From: Clostridiales bacterium
GTDB lineage: Bacteria; Bacillota; Clostridia; Lachnospirales; Lachnospiraceae
Assembly: GCA_018374355.1 (NCBI GenBank)
Contig: JAHAFI010000037.1
Span: forward strand, 1 to 27,789
Direction: 5' to 3'
DNA: 27,789 bases
This document shows, piece by piece, positions 7,551 to 16,328 of this stretch. Positions within the stretch are counted from its first letter, which is position 1. Every line of letters starts with the position of its first letter. The position numbers and the translations under genes are program-made. The notes below the pieces were generated by a model. That model did not search any database, was not told where the DNA came from, and saw only the letters and a list, made by a program, of their open reading frames with translations.

Positions 7551-8213
7551 TTAATCCACCACCTTTATGCTTTCGATCACCGGCTGCTCTTCTGCTGCCA
7601 CAAGTCCGCTTCTCATGTCCACAGGCTGAATCTCCTCACAGATTTTGTCTACGATCTCTATCCCTTCTGTCACCTGTCCGAATGCCGCATACTCCCCATC
7701 CAGATGAGGGGCATCCTGATGCATGATGAAAAACTGGGAGCTGGCGCTGTCCGGATCCTGAGAACGCGCCATGGAAAGCACTCCTCTTGTATGGGCCAAA
7801 TCATTTTCCACACCATTATTTGAAAATTCACCCTTGATGGTTTCCTCGGAACCGCCCGTTCCATTTCCCAGAGGATCCCCTCCCTGAATCATAAAACCGC
7901 TGACAATCCGGTGAAAGGTCAGTCCGTCATAGAAGCCCTCCTCTGCAAGATTTACGAAATTTGTCACGGTGATCGGCGCCGTGTCCGCATCCAGTTCCGC
8001 CTTGATGGTTCCGTAATCCTTTACCTGAATCTCCACATGATGTTTGCCGGAAAGCAGATCCTCCTGTTTTTCCCCGTCATTTCCTGCGGTATTTTCCGCT
8101 GTACTTTCCTGCTCTGTCTTTTTTTCTTCTTCTGCCTTCTGGCTTGTGCATCCTCCAAGGAATACCATAAGTCCCAGAGCAAGGGCTGCTGCTGTTATTT
8201 TATATCGTCTCAT
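7551..8213 (-). CDS. Cyclophilin-type peptidyl-prolyl isomerase lipoprotein
   Basis: This 220-residue enzyme isomerises X-Pro bonds and probably helps fold exported proteins at the outer face of the membrane. The N-terminus is a lipoprotein signal with the lipobox LGGC (Cys22), followed by an acidic linker to about residue 55. The cyclophilin domain keeps the catalytic FHR motif, GFMIQGGDP, SSQFFI and a LDGEYAAFG segment. The residue before LDG is His instead of the Trp of eukaryotic cyclophilin A, as is common in bacterial forms. The ATG at 8213 follows AAGGAG with an 8-base gap. It is the first gene of an operon with the sigma-like protein and the PBP, so an envelope role is plausible. Only a weak promoter is visible upstream (8214-8260). 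Confidence 0.93.
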   Translation of the reverse strand: MRRYKITAAALALGLMVFLGGCTSQKAEEEKKTEQESTAENTAGNDGEKQEDLLSGKHHVEIQVKDYGTIKAELDADTAPITVTNFVNLAEEGFYDGLTFHRIVSGFMIQGGDPLGNGTGGSEETIKGEFSNNGVENDLAHTRGVLSMARSQDPDSASSQFFIMHQDAPHLDGEYAAFGQVTEGIEIVDKICEEIQPVDMRSGLVAAEEQPVIESIKVVD

Positions 8214-8256
8214 TTTTTTCGCTCCTTATTTTTTATTATCCTGGTCTTTTTCGTCG

Positions 8257-8297
8257 GAAACAGGCACAGGCGGCCATTTTCATAGCCGCCTGTTTCT
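8257..8297 (-). terminator. Hairpin after carB with two alternative stems
   Basis: ACAGGCGGC (8266-8274) pairs perfectly with GCCGCCTGT (8285-8293). A second perfect pairing, GAAACAGGC (8257-8265) with GCCTGTTTC (8289-8297), uses overlapping bases and so competes with the first. The T run is poor on both strands, so this is a probable rather than certain terminator of carB. Confidence 0.45.
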
Positions 8298-8330
8298 CTT
8301 TCGTGAATCGTAATGCTTCAGGAAATTATT

Positions 8331-11300
8331 TTACTGAATATGGCTGTGCAGTTCCTGCAGAGATACCACATCTTTGATTTCCTGTTTCTGAATGGTCAGA
8401 ATACCGTGTGCGCTTGCCAGAGCTGCTGCCATGGTTGTGATATACGGTACACGGCTCTTGATGCAGGCTTTTCTTACATAGCTGTCATCAGAACCCGGTT
8501 CATCTCCCTTCGGTGTGTTGATAACCAGATCAACTTTACCGTTTGTGATGATATCGTAAATATTCGGACGGCCCTCATCTATCTTGCAGATTCTCTCAGC
8601 CGGAATACCAGCCGCTTCAATCATATCTTTGGTATGTCCGGTAGCAATGATGTGGAAGCCTGCTTCGTGATAATGTCTTGCAATTTCCACAACCTCGCCT
8701 TTATCCTTGTCGCTGACACTGATCAGCACGGTTCCTGTCAGAGGCAGTTTACTCTTTGTTGCCTCCTGCGCTTTAAAGAAAGCCTCTCCCACTGTATTTG
8801 CCAGTCCCAGAACCTCTCCTGTGGAACGCATCTCCGGTCCCAGAAGCGGGTCAACCTCCGGGAACATATTGAATGGGAATACGGCCTCTTTTACTCCGTA
8901 ATGAGGAATCTTCTTCTCTTCCAGCGTTTTCAGCGGTGAATCTTTTCCTGTAAACTCAGAGGTAATGATCTCTGTAGCCAGCGGTACCATGGAAATGTTA
9001 CATACTTTTGATACCAGCGGCACGGTTCTGGATGCTCTCGGGTTGGCTTCCAGCACATAAACCACACCGTCTTCAATAGCATACTGCATGTTCATCAGAC
9101 CGCGTACATGCATTTCTTCTGCGATTTTCTTTGTATATTCCTTAATGGTTTTCAGGTTTTCTTCTGAAATATGTTTGGAAGGAATGATACATGCGGAGTC
9201 ACCGGAATGTACGCCCGCAAGCTCAATATGTTCCATAACTGCCGGAACGTATGCAAATTCGCCGTCACTGATGGCATCTGCTTCGCATTCCAGCGCATGA
9301 CGCAGGAAACGGTCGATGAGGATCGGACGGTCAGGTGTTACACCTTCTGCCGCTTCCATATAAATTTTCAGTTTTTCCGGATCGTATACCACTTCCATTC
9401 CCCGTCCGCCGAGAACGTAGGAAGGACGAACCATAACCGGATAACCGATTCTCTCAGCGATTTCCAGAGCTTCCTCAACATTGACAGCCATACCTGCTTC
9501 CGGCATCGGAATCTCCAGCTTATCCATCATTGCGCGGAACAGATCTCTGTCCTCTGCCATATCGATGACAGACGGAGGAGTACCCAGAATCTTCACGCCG
9601 TATTTTTCCAGATCTGCAGACAGATTCAGAGGAGTCTGTCCGCCGAACTGAGCGATCACACCCAGAGGATTTTCCTTCTTATAGATAGAAAGTACATCTT
9701 CCAGAGTCAGCGGTTCAAAGTACAGCTTATCGGAGGTATCGTAGTCTGTAGATACCGTTTCCGGGTTACAGTTTACGATGATGGTCTCAAAGCCTGCTTT
9801 TTTCAGCGCCTGTGCGGCATGTACGCAGCAGTAATCGAATTCGATACCCTGACCGATACGGTTTGGACCGCCGCCCAGAATCATGATTTTGTTTTTATTG
9901 CTGCTTGCAGTGCTCTCGTCTTTTACATGGTAGGTGGAGTAATAATAAGCCTTGTCCTCGGTTCCGCTTACATGAACCTTCTCCCATGCTTCTTCGATTC
10001 CATGGCTGATTCTTTCGTTACGGATTTCTTCCTCCGTCACGTTCAGAATCTGACTCAGATATTTATCGGAGAATCCGTCCAGTTTTGCCTGTTTCAGCAC
10101 ATCTGCTGCCGGAAGCTCTCCTTTTTTCTCCATCAGAGCTTCTTCTTCCTCTACCAGTTCTTTCATCTGTTCGATGAAGTACGGTTTCACTTTTGTCAGA
10201 GCTTCGATTTCTTCTACGGATGCACCTTTTCTCAGCGCCTCGTACATTACAAAATGTCTCTGGCTGGTAGGTGTAACCAGAAGCTTCAAGAGCTCTTCTT
10301 TTGTCTTTTCGTTATAGTCTTTTGCGTATCCCAGACCGTACTGACCGATTTCCAGACTTCGGATTGCTTTCTGGAAAGCCTCTTTGTAGGTCTTACCGAT
10401 ACTCATGACTTCACCAACGGCGCGCATCTGGGTTCCCAGCTTATCCTCAACGCCCTTGAATTTTTCAAATGCCCAGCGGGCAAATTTGATTACGATGTAA
10501 TCTCCGTCCGGAACGTATTTGTCCAGAGTTCCGTATTTTCCGCATGGAATCTCATCCAGATTCAGTCCTGCTGCCAGCATTGCGGATACCAGAGCGATGG
10601 GGAATCCTGTCGCTTTACTTGCAAGGGCTGAAGAACGGGAAGTTCTCGGATTGATCTCGATAACGATGATTCTTCCGCTCTTAGGATCATGAGCAAACTG
10701 TACGTTTGTTCCGCCGATAACCTGAACCTCTTCCACGATTCTGTGTGCCTGACGCTGCAGTTCCTTCTGCACATCCTCAGCGATGGTCAGCATCGGAGCT
10801 GAACAGAAGGAGTCACCGGTATGAACACCGATCGGATCGATATTTTCAATCATACATACGGTAATCATGTTGTTTTTGGAGTCGCGGACAACCTCTACTT
10901 CCAGCTCTTCCCATCCAAGAATAGACTCTTCTACCAGAACCTGTCCTACCATACTTGCCTGAAGGCCTCTGGCGCAGACTGTTTTCAGTTCTTCTACATT
11001 ATATACCAGACCGCCGCCTTCGCCGCCCATGGTGTAAGCGGGACGCAGTACCACCGGATATCCCAGTTTGTCAGCAATGGCAAGAGCCTCATCCACCGTG
11101 TAGGCAACTTCACTTCTCGCCATCTCGATTCCCAGCCGGTCCATAGTTTTCTTAAATTCGATACGGTCTTCACCGCGCTCAATGGCGTCAATCTGAACAC
11201 CGATAACTTTTACATTGTATTTGTCCAGTATTCCTGCTTCTGCCAGTTCAGAGCACAGGTTCAAACCGGACTGTCCTCCCAGGTTCGGCAAAACAGCATC

Positions 11301-11549
11301 GGGACGTTCTTTCGCAATAATCTGCTCCAGACGTTCCACATTTAATGGTTCAATATAAGTAACATCTGCGGTTCCGGGGTCTGTCATGATCGTAGCCGGA
11401 TTGGAATTTACCAAAACGATCTCATATCCGAGCTGACGCAGGGCTTTACACGCCTGTGTGCCTGAATAGTCGAACTCACATGCCTGACCGATAATAATCG
11501 GACCTGAACCGATAATTAATACTTTGTGAATATCATTTCTTTTGCTCAT
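8331..11549 (-). CDS. carB: Carbamoyl-phosphate synthase large subunit
   Basis: This 1072-residue protein is full length for CarB, which makes carbamoyl phosphate from bicarbonate, ammonia (delivered from glutamine by CarA) and two ATP, for pyrimidine and arginine synthesis. It shows the expected internal duplication. The first ATP-grasp half opens with GSGPIIIGQACEFDYSG (about residues 15-31). The oligomerisation region spans about 400-550. The second half opens with GGGPNRIGQGIEFDY near 560. The C-terminal MGS-like allosteric domain (from about 935) includes TGHTKDM and VINTPKG. The ATG at 11549 follows AGGAG. It is unusual that no carA is adjacent: upstream is a divergent MATE gene and downstream a cyclophilin. 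A glutaminase subunit would have to be encoded elsewhere. Identity is certain from length and motifs. Confidence 0.97.
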   Translation of the reverse strand: MSKRNDIHKVLIIGSGPIIIGQACEFDYSGTQACKALRQLGYEIVLVNSNPATIMTDPGTADVTYIEPLNVERLEQIIAKERPDAVLPNLGGQSGLNLCSELAEAGILDKYNVKVIGVQIDAIERGEDRIEFKKTMDRLGIEMARSEVAYTVDEALAIADKLGYPVVLRPAYTMGGEGGGLVYNVEELKTVCARGLQASMVGQVLVEESILGWEELEVEVVRDSKNNMITVCMIENIDPIGVHTGDSFCSAPMLTIAEDVQKELQRQAHRIVEEVQVIGGTNVQFAHDPKSGRIIVIEINPRTSRSSALASKATGFPIALVSAMLAAGLNLDEIPCGKYGTLDKYVPDGDYIVIKFARWAFEKFKGVEDKLGTQMRAVGEVMSIGKTYKEAFQKAIRSLEIGQYGLGYAKDYNEKTKEELLKLLVTPTSQRHFVMYEALRKGASVEEIEALTKVKPYFIEQMKELVEEEEALMEKKGELPAADVLKQAKLDGFSDKYLSQILNVTEEEIRNERISHGIEEAWEKVHVSGTEDKAYYYSTYHVKDESTASSNKNKIMILGGGPNRIGQGIEFDYCCVHAAQALKKAGFETIIVNCNPETVSTDYDTSDKLYFEPLTLEDVLSIYKKENPLGVIAQFGGQTPLNLSADLEKYGVKILGTPPSVIDMAEDRDLFRAMMDKLEIPMPEAGMAVNVEEALEIAERIGYPVMVRPSYVLGGRGMEVVYDPEKLKIYMEAAEGVTPDRPILIDRFLRHALECEADAISDGEFAYVPAVMEHIELAGVHSGDSACIIPSKHISEENLKTIKEYTKKIAEEMHVRGLMNMQYAIEDGVVYVLEANPRASRTVPLVSKVCNISMVPLATEIITSEFTGKDSPLKTLEEKKIPHYGVKEAVFPFNMFPEVDPLLGPEMRSTGEVLGLANTVGEAFFKAQEATKSKLPLTGTVLISVSDKDKGEVVEIARHYHEAGFHIIATGHTKDMIEAAGIPAERICKIDEGRPNIYDIITNGKVDLVINTPKGDEPGSDDSYVRKACIKSRVPYITTMAAALASAHGILTIQKQEIKDVVSLQELHSHIQ

Positions 11550-11578
11550 AGCTTTCTCCTGTTCCGTATGAATTTAAC

Positions 11579-11621
11579 CCACTATAAAAGTGGAGCTATC
11601 ACATTACCATCCTACATTATA
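11579..11621 (-). promoter_or_regulatory. Putative carB -10 box and leader hairpin
   Basis: On the minus strand TATAAT (11616-11621) lies about 70 bases before the carB start, with no good -35 box at 16-18 bases. A small hairpin, CCACT with AGTGG (11579-11593), follows in the leader. No PyrR-type or purine-box motif was recognised. Confidence 0.4.
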
Positions 11622-11681
11622 ACCGAGTCCTCTGCAAAATGCTACAAAAAAATGAAGGGAATAGCTTTTTTTTTCTTTTCA

Positions 11682-11690
11682 TGGTAAAAT
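11682..11690 (+). promoter_or_regulatory. Putative extended -10 promoter of the MATE gene
   Basis: TGGTAAAAT fits an extended -10 element (TG-N-TAAAAT) and ends 31 bases before the MATE start codon. No clear -35 box is present; the upstream stretch is T-rich. Confidence 0.4.
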
Positions 11691-11721
11691 AATCGGAAGA
11701 AAGAGAGGAGAGTGATGTTTC

Positions 11722-13116
11722 ATGACATTAAAACAACTGTTCGCCCCTTCCGACATGACTGAGGGAAAACCTTGGGAGAAAATTCTGATTTTTACCATCC
11801 CCATGCTGATCGGAAATATCGCGCAGCAGCTTTACAACACGGTAGACAGTATCGTGGTAGGAAAGTATGTGGGGGATAATGCCCTCGCCGCCGTTGGTTC
11901 CGCAGGACCGATTCTGAACCTGCTTCTTGTTTTATTTATGGGAATCTCTGTGGGAGCCGGCGTTATGGTTTCCCAGTATTTCGGAGCCAAAGAAAGAGAG
12001 GAGCTTTCCCGGACCATCGGAAACTGTATTACCCTTACGGCCATTGCCACCATTATAATTATGATTGTGGGTTCCTTAGGAGTCCGGCCCCTTCTGGAAC
12101 TTTTGAACACCCCTGAAAGCATCATCGACTGGTGTACTTCCTATCTGATGATCCTGCTTCTGGGAAGCGCCGGAGTAGCCTATTACAATATCCTCTGCGG
12201 TATTTTAAGGGGTCTCGGGGATTCCATCTCCGCGCTGGTTTATCTTTTGGTAGCTACCGTGATCAATATTGTTCTGGATCTCTGGTTCGTTGCCGGACTG
12301 GATATGGGAGTTGCCGGAGTTGCTCTTGCCACGGTGATCGCGCAGGCGGTTTCCGGTATCTTATGTATCATCAAGCTTTGCCGGATGCAGCAGATTTTTG
12401 ATTTGAAGCTTAAATACCTGAAAATCTCCGGACGCCACACCCTGACCATCATTCGTCTGGGACTTCCGTCTGGTCTCACACAGGCAATCTTCTCCATGGC
12501 TATGATCATCGTTCAGTCCCTGACCAACAGCTTCGGGGAACTGGTAATTGCCGCAAACGTTATCATCATGCGTGTGGACGGATTTGCCATGATGCCGAAT
12601 TTTTCCTTCGGAACTGCCATGACCACCTATGCGGGACAAAACGTTGGCGCCCGCCGTTATGACCGGGTGGAAAAGGGATGTCATCAGGGTACCCTGATTG
12701 CCATGGGAATCTCCGCAGCCATCACCGGACTGCTTCTGATCTTCGGAAAATCTCTGATGGGTATCTTCACAGAGACTTCGGAGCTGGTGACTTTAAGTGC
12801 AAATATGATGAAAATCCTTGCCGCCGGCTACATTGCCATGGCGGTAACCCAGTGTCTCTCCGGCGTTATGCGGGGCGCCGGCGATACCATGACCCCCATG
12901 TGGATTTCCCTGATCACCACCGTTGCCATCCGCGTTCCTCTGGCCTATGGAATTTCCTACATGACCCGAACACCGGAGCTTCCAAACGGGGCATACCAGT
13001 GCATCTGGATTTCCCTTTTGTGCTCATGGGTTATCGGAGCAGTTATCACATGGCTCTTTTATATCCGCGGCGGCTGGAAAAAGAAAGCTCTGGGTCAGAC
13101 CTCTGCATCAAAATAA
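11722..13116 (+). CDS. MATE-family multidrug/cation antiporter
   Basis: This 464-residue integral membrane protein has about twelve hydrophobic helices arranged as two similar halves, the MATE architecture. Family hallmarks are the N-terminal IPMLIGNIAQQLYNTVDSIV, with QQLYN in the first helix, AVGSAGP near residue 60, and the second-half segment NFSFGTAMTTYAGQNVGAR. MATE proteins export drugs or metabolites in exchange for Na+ or H+; the substrate cannot be told from sequence. It is the only confident plus-strand gene in the window and diverges from carB. The ATG follows AGAGGAG with an 11-base gap, somewhat long. A bidirectional terminator follows. It looks like a core-genome DinF/NorM-like member with no resistance cassette nearby. 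Confidence 0.93.
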   Translation: MTLKQLFAPSDMTEGKPWEKILIFTIPMLIGNIAQQLYNTVDSIVVGKYVGDNALAAVGSAGPILNLLLVLFMGISVGAGVMVSQYFGAKEREELSRTIGNCITLTAIATIIIMIVGSLGVRPLLELLNTPESIIDWCTSYLMILLLGSAGVAYYNILCGILRGLGDSISALVYLLVATVINIVLDLWFVAGLDMGVAGVALATVIAQAVSGILCIIKLCRMQQIFDLKLKYLKISGRHTLTIIRLGLPSGLTQAIFSMAMIIVQSLTNSFGELVIAANVIIMRVDGFAMMPNFSFGTAMTTYAGQNVGARRYDRVEKGCHQGTLIAMGISAAITGLLLIFGKSLMGIFTETSELVTLSANMMKILAAGYIAMAVTQCLSGVMRGAGDTMTPMWISLITTVAIRVPLAYGISYMTRTPELPNGAYQCIWISLLCSWVIGAVITWLFYIRGGWKKKALGQTSASK

Positions 13117-13129
13117 TCTTTGGTTTCCT

Positions 13130-13181
13130 AAAAAAAAGAAACGAGGCACCGGATATTTCCCGGTTCCCCGTTTTCTTTTTT
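13130..13181. terminator. Bidirectional terminator between the MATE and melA genes
   Basis: An A-rich left side (AAAAAAAAGAAACG) pairs with CGTTTTCTTTTTT, with a GC-rich upper stem around ACCGG and CCGGT. Both strands read a stem followed by a U run. It serves the converging MATE (+) and melA (-) genes, and its right end overlaps the melA stop codon at 13180-13182. Confidence 0.8.
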
Positions 13182-14499
13182 ATTTGTACATTTTCATATA
13201 ATCGCCGTGAGCTTCAATCATCTCGTCGCACATTGCTTTGATATCATCAATATTCAGTTCTGCTGCTGTATGAGGATCCAACATTGCTGCCTGATAAATT
13301 TTTTCTTTATCTCTGGTAGCAGCCGCTTCAATGGTCAAAAGCTGTACGTTGATGTTGGTCATGTTCATTGCTGCAAGCTGTACCGGAAGTCTTCCTACTT
13401 TACATGGATTTACGCCGTTGGCATCGATCATACACGGTACTTCTACACATGCATCTGCCGGAAGGTTTTCGATCAGTCCCTGATTCAGCACGTTTCCGCC
13501 GATCTTATATGGATTTCCTGTTACAACTGCTTCCATAATATAGGATGCATATTCTTTGGAACGCTCGTGAGTGATTTTTCCGTCTTTCAGGATATCTTCT
13601 CTTTCTTTTTCCCAGCCTTCAATCTGGTTCACACATCTGCGGGGATATTCATCCAACGGAATGTTATATTTTTCGATCATCTCCGGATATTTGGATTTGA
13701 TGAACAGCGGGTTGTACTCTGCATTGTGCTCACTGGATTCTGTGCAGTAATGTCCCAGATGTTTGATGTACTCGAAACGAACCATATCATCGTGTTTTTC
13801 TTCTGCATTTTTCTTTGCAGCTTTTTCACGGATTTCCGGATACAGGTCATTTCCGTCTTTATCACGGATATCCAGAAGCCATCCCATGTGGTTGATTCCG
13901 GCGATGGTCTCTCTTCTGCCTTCCAGCTTGTCTTCCATTCCCAGCTTCTTCAGCAGTCCCTCGGAACAAACCTGTACGCTGTGGCACAGACCAACGGTAC
14001 GGATCTTTGTATAGCGCTGCATGTAGCCTGTCAGCATAGCCATGGGGTTTGTATAGTTTAAGAATAAGGTATTCGGACAAACCTCTTCCATATCTCTTGC
14101 GAACTCTTCCATTACCGGAATGGTACGAAGTGCTCTCATAATTCCACCGATTCCCAGTGTGTCGGCAATTGTCTGGCGAAGGCCGTATTTTTTCGGAATT
14201 TCAAAGTCTGTTACGGTACATGGCTCATAGCCGCCCACCTGAATGGCATTTACAACGAAATCTGCATCACGGAGTGCGTCTTTTCTGTTCTCCACGCCCA
14301 GATAGGTACGGATCACGGAACGTCCTTCATTTACATTGCGGTTGATGGCGCTGAGAATGATCTCTGAATCTGCCAGACGTTTCTCATCAATGTCATATAA
14401 TGCGATTTCAGCCTCACAAAGCGCCGGTGTACACATACAGTCTCCTAATACGTTTCTGGCAAATACGGTGCTGCCAGCTCCCATAAAAGTAATTTTCAT
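13180..14499 (-). CDS. melA: GH4 alpha-galactosidase, MelA family
   Basis: This 439-residue cytosolic glycosidase belongs to family GH4, which uses NAD+ and Mn2+ and works by an oxidation-elimination route. The NAD-binding GAGSTVF is at the N-terminus. The segment GGYEPCTVTDFE and the stretch GLRQTIADTLGIGGIM closely resemble E. coli MelA, favouring alpha-galactosidase over 6-phospho-glucosidase or glucuronidase members. The metal ligands fit Cys172 (in GLCH) and His204 (in INHMGW), and NYTNPMAM binds substrate and metal. GH4 MelA enzymes split melibiose and raffinose-type sugars. The ATG at 14499 follows AAGGAGG. It lies downstream of the ABC transporter genes but behind a terminator, with its own -10 box. 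The C-terminal MLDPHTAAELNIDDI also matches MelA. Confidence 0.93.
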   Translation of the reverse strand: MKITFMGAGSTVFARNVLGDCMCTPALCEAEIALYDIDEKRLADSEIILSAINRNVNEGRSVIRTYLGVENRKDALRDADFVVNAIQVGGYEPCTVTDFEIPKKYGLRQTIADTLGIGGIMRALRTIPVMEEFARDMEEVCPNTLFLNYTNPMAMLTGYMQRYTKIRTVGLCHSVQVCSEGLLKKLGMEDKLEGRRETIAGINHMGWLLDIRDKDGNDLYPEIREKAAKKNAEEKHDDMVRFEYIKHLGHYCTESSEHNAEYNPLFIKSKYPEMIEKYNIPLDEYPRRCVNQIEGWEKEREDILKDGKITHERSKEYASYIMEAVVTGNPYKIGGNVLNQGLIENLPADACVEVPCMIDANGVNPCKVGRLPVQLAAMNMTNINVQLLTIEAAATRDKEKIYQAAMLDPHTAAELNIDDIKAMCDEMIEAHGDYMKMYK

Positions 14500-14537
14500 C
14501 TTCTCGCATCCTCCTTGCGTTACCTTTTGATGACTCT

Positions 14538-14543
14538 ATTATA
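14538..14543 (-). promoter_or_regulatory. melA -10 box
   Basis: TATAAT on the minus strand lies 38 bases before the melA start. No recognisable -35 hexamer is found at 16-18 bases, so an activator may be needed. TAGGAATTT upstream loosely resembles the GAATTT part of the element shared by the mannosidase and transporter promoters, but too weakly to call. Confidence 0.5.
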
Positions 14544-14603
14544 GGAGATTTTTACCGAAATTCCTATTCGATTTGTTTCTGTTTCTTGTGATTTTGTTGC
14601 ATG

Positions 14604-14639
14604 AAAATACGGACAGCCCCGAAAGACTCTCCGTATTTT
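14604..14639 (-). terminator. Terminator after the second solute-binding protein gene
   Basis: AAAATACGGA pairs perfectly with TCCGTATTTT around a 16-base loop, and the minus strand ends in a U run. It overlaps the region just after the stop at 14644 and insulates melA from the transporter operon. Confidence 0.75.
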
Positions 14640-14643
14640 TTCT

Positions 14644-16131
14644 TCACTCCGACTTCCAATCATCAATCTGCCGCTGCATCTCGTCAATCACATCCTGTAT
14701 TCCTGCCTCCTTCAGCTTCTTTTCAAGCTTGGGCAGATATTTGTCCGGATCCACGCTTCCTGTATACAGCGCTTTTCCGAATTCATCCAAAACATTTCTG
14801 AAATCTGCCGCCTGTGCGCTTACCGGCTCCAGATCAAAGTCGAATCCGAAAGAAGGTACCGCCTCCGATGCATCGTTAAACTCCTGAAAGGTATTCCACT
14901 TATCCAGAGGCTCATTCTCCGGTACATAGGTGTTGAACAGTCCTCCCTGCACCCAGTAGAATACAGAATAATCGCTTCCAGCCTCCGGGTCAATGACTGC
15001 TTTGCTGTTATAGATATAATCTTTCCCCTCTGCCTTCTTTTTTTCCTCCTCCGAAACCGCTTTTTTTGTCCAGTGTACGCCTTCGATTCCATAGTTTAAC
15101 AAGTTTCGCAGATACTGATCCGTATTGATCAGATTCAGAAGTTCCACCGCCTTTTCGGGATGGCGGGAATTCTTATTAACCGCAGTCAACGCTCCTCTGG
15201 CAGATTCATTGGTTATTTTTGTATCCATAATCTGGCTGGCCACCACTTCATAGCCTAAATCCTTTTCCCAGATTTTTTCTGCATAGGGCTGTCCATCCCC
15301 CTTTGTCACAAAGCGGCAGACGGAAGGGTCATCAGAGGTTATTGCCGCATCTTCATTGATATAGCCGGCTTCATAATATCTGCGCATGGTTTTCAGGGTA
15401 GACTTCATTTTTTCTGTTTCAAATACATTTCGGACGGTCAGCGTCTCATCATCATACTCAATTCCCACCGGATCCTGAATTTTGTCCATATAGGTGGGCG
15501 CTGTGTAGTGCTGGGTCACATACATGGGAACCACTCCCGGCTCCTTTTCCTTAATCAACCGAAGCCATGGTTCCAGATCCTCCAGCGTATGAATCTCTTC
15601 GTACGGAATCTGGTATTTATCCACATATTCTTTGGTAAATACCCACATGGGACAGCTTCCGATTTCCTTTTCGCTGGGAACCCCGTAGATTTTCCCTCCC
15701 ACCTTGGAAGCCTCCCAGAAACGGGAATCTATGCTCCCGACCATCTCTTTTCCTTCCAGATATCCATCCAGTTCCAGAAAAGCTCCTTTCTGGGCATTCT
15801 GCAGGTAGTCATTGGTCCATGAACTGGTAAAGCACAGATCCCACTCGGTTCCGGTATTGATGACAGTCTTCATTTTCTGGTTATAATCTCCCCAGCCCAC
15901 ATAAATGATCTTCAGCTTCACACCGATTTTTTCCTCTGTGTATTCGTTTACCTTTTCCAGAACCTCTGCCCCGTCCTTCTGGGAGGAGCCGATCTGATAC
16001 CAGATCAGTTCTGCGGTCTCTTCGCCGTTTTCATCTGTCTCCCTCTCCTTTTTACAGCCTGACAGCAGACCTGCCGCCAGCGAAGCGCATAGAGCCAGCG
16101 CCAGTAACCCTTTTGCTTTTTTGCGTTTCAT
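14644..16131 (-). CDS. Extracellular solute-binding lipoprotein, Lpl/Ytc sugar ABC type (second copy)
   Basis: This 495-residue lipoprotein probably captures an oligosaccharide for the permeases at 17806-19729. The signal peptide ends in the lipobox LLSGC (Cys26). The mature part has the family-1 extracellular solute-binding fold, with the opening ELIWYQIGS, KIYGVPSEKEIGS and a helical C-terminus (DVIDEMQRQIDDW) typical of the LipO/YtcQ group. It is a divergent paralogue of the 16329-17774 protein: EEKIGVKLKIIYVGWGDYNQK aligns with EEKIGINIEMEVIPWGDWDKR. I chose the ATG at 16131, which has GGAGG upstream; an in-frame ATG at 16161 lacks one. A strong hairpin with its own U run and a possible separate promoter precede it, so its expression may differ from the first copy. 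Confidence 0.88.
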   Translation of the reverse strand: MKRKKAKGLLALALCASLAAGLLSGCKKERETDENGEETAELIWYQIGSSQKDGAEVLEKVNEYTEEKIGVKLKIIYVGWGDYNQKMKTVINTGTEWDLCFTSSWTNDYLQNAQKGAFLELDGYLEGKEMVGSIDSRFWEASKVGGKIYGVPSEKEIGSCPMWVFTKEYVDKYQIPYEEIHTLEDLEPWLRLIKEKEPGVVPMYVTQHYTAPTYMDKIQDPVGIEYDDETLTVRNVFETEKMKSTLKTMRRYYEAGYINEDAAITSDDPSVCRFVTKGDGQPYAEKIWEKDLGYEVVASQIMDTKITNESARGALTAVNKNSRHPEKAVELLNLINTDQYLRNLLNYGIEGVHWTKKAVSEEEKKKAEGKDYIYNSKAVIDPEAGSDYSVFYWVQGGLFNTYVPENEPLDKWNTFQEFNDASEAVPSFGFDFDLEPVSAQAADFRNVLDEFGKALYTGSVDPDKYLPKLEKKLKEAGIQDVIDEMQRQIDDWKSE

Positions 16132-16176
16132 CTTTCCTGCGTCCTCCACCCACATTTTCATAATCTTTTGGCAACT

Positions 16177-16206
16177 ATTTTAGCACGGGAACCTTTCTCA
16201 CGGCAA
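16177..16206 (-). promoter_or_regulatory. Possible internal promoter of the second solute-binding protein gene
   Basis: TTGCCG (16201-16206), an 18-base spacer and TAAAAT (16177-16182) on the minus strand lie just after the intercistronic terminator. Both boxes are near-consensus, which would allow expression independent of the upstream operon. Confidence 0.4.
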
Positions 16207-16233
16207 TCCCTGTCCGGAGAAATTACAGCCAAA

Positions 16234-16305
16234 ACAAGTGAAAAAAGATTGTCATAAAATAGCTGTATGCACAATTTATGACAATCCTTTTCCTGAATCA
16301 CTTGT
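16234..16305 (-). terminator. Intercistronic terminator between the two binding-protein genes
   Basis: A perfect 12-bp stem (GATTGTCATAAA with TTTATGACAATC, 16247-16258 and 16275-16286) is followed on the minus strand by six U. An outer perfect 8-bp pair, ACAAGTGA and TCACTTGT, encloses it. It likely ends most transcripts after the first binding-protein gene, a common way to make that protein in excess. Confidence 0.8.
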
Positions 16306-16328
16306 ATCGCTTCATTATTTTATTATAT

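Noticed and set aside
9171..10631. 486-codon plus-strand open frame opposite carB
   Set aside because: It is a shadow of the highly conserved carB frame. Its Cys-, His- and Phe-rich translation matches nothing, and it has no promoter or ribosome site.
14500..14600. A third copy of the shared activator element before melA
   Set aside because: Only TAGGAATTT is similar, and it lies too close to the -10 box to match the other two promoters.
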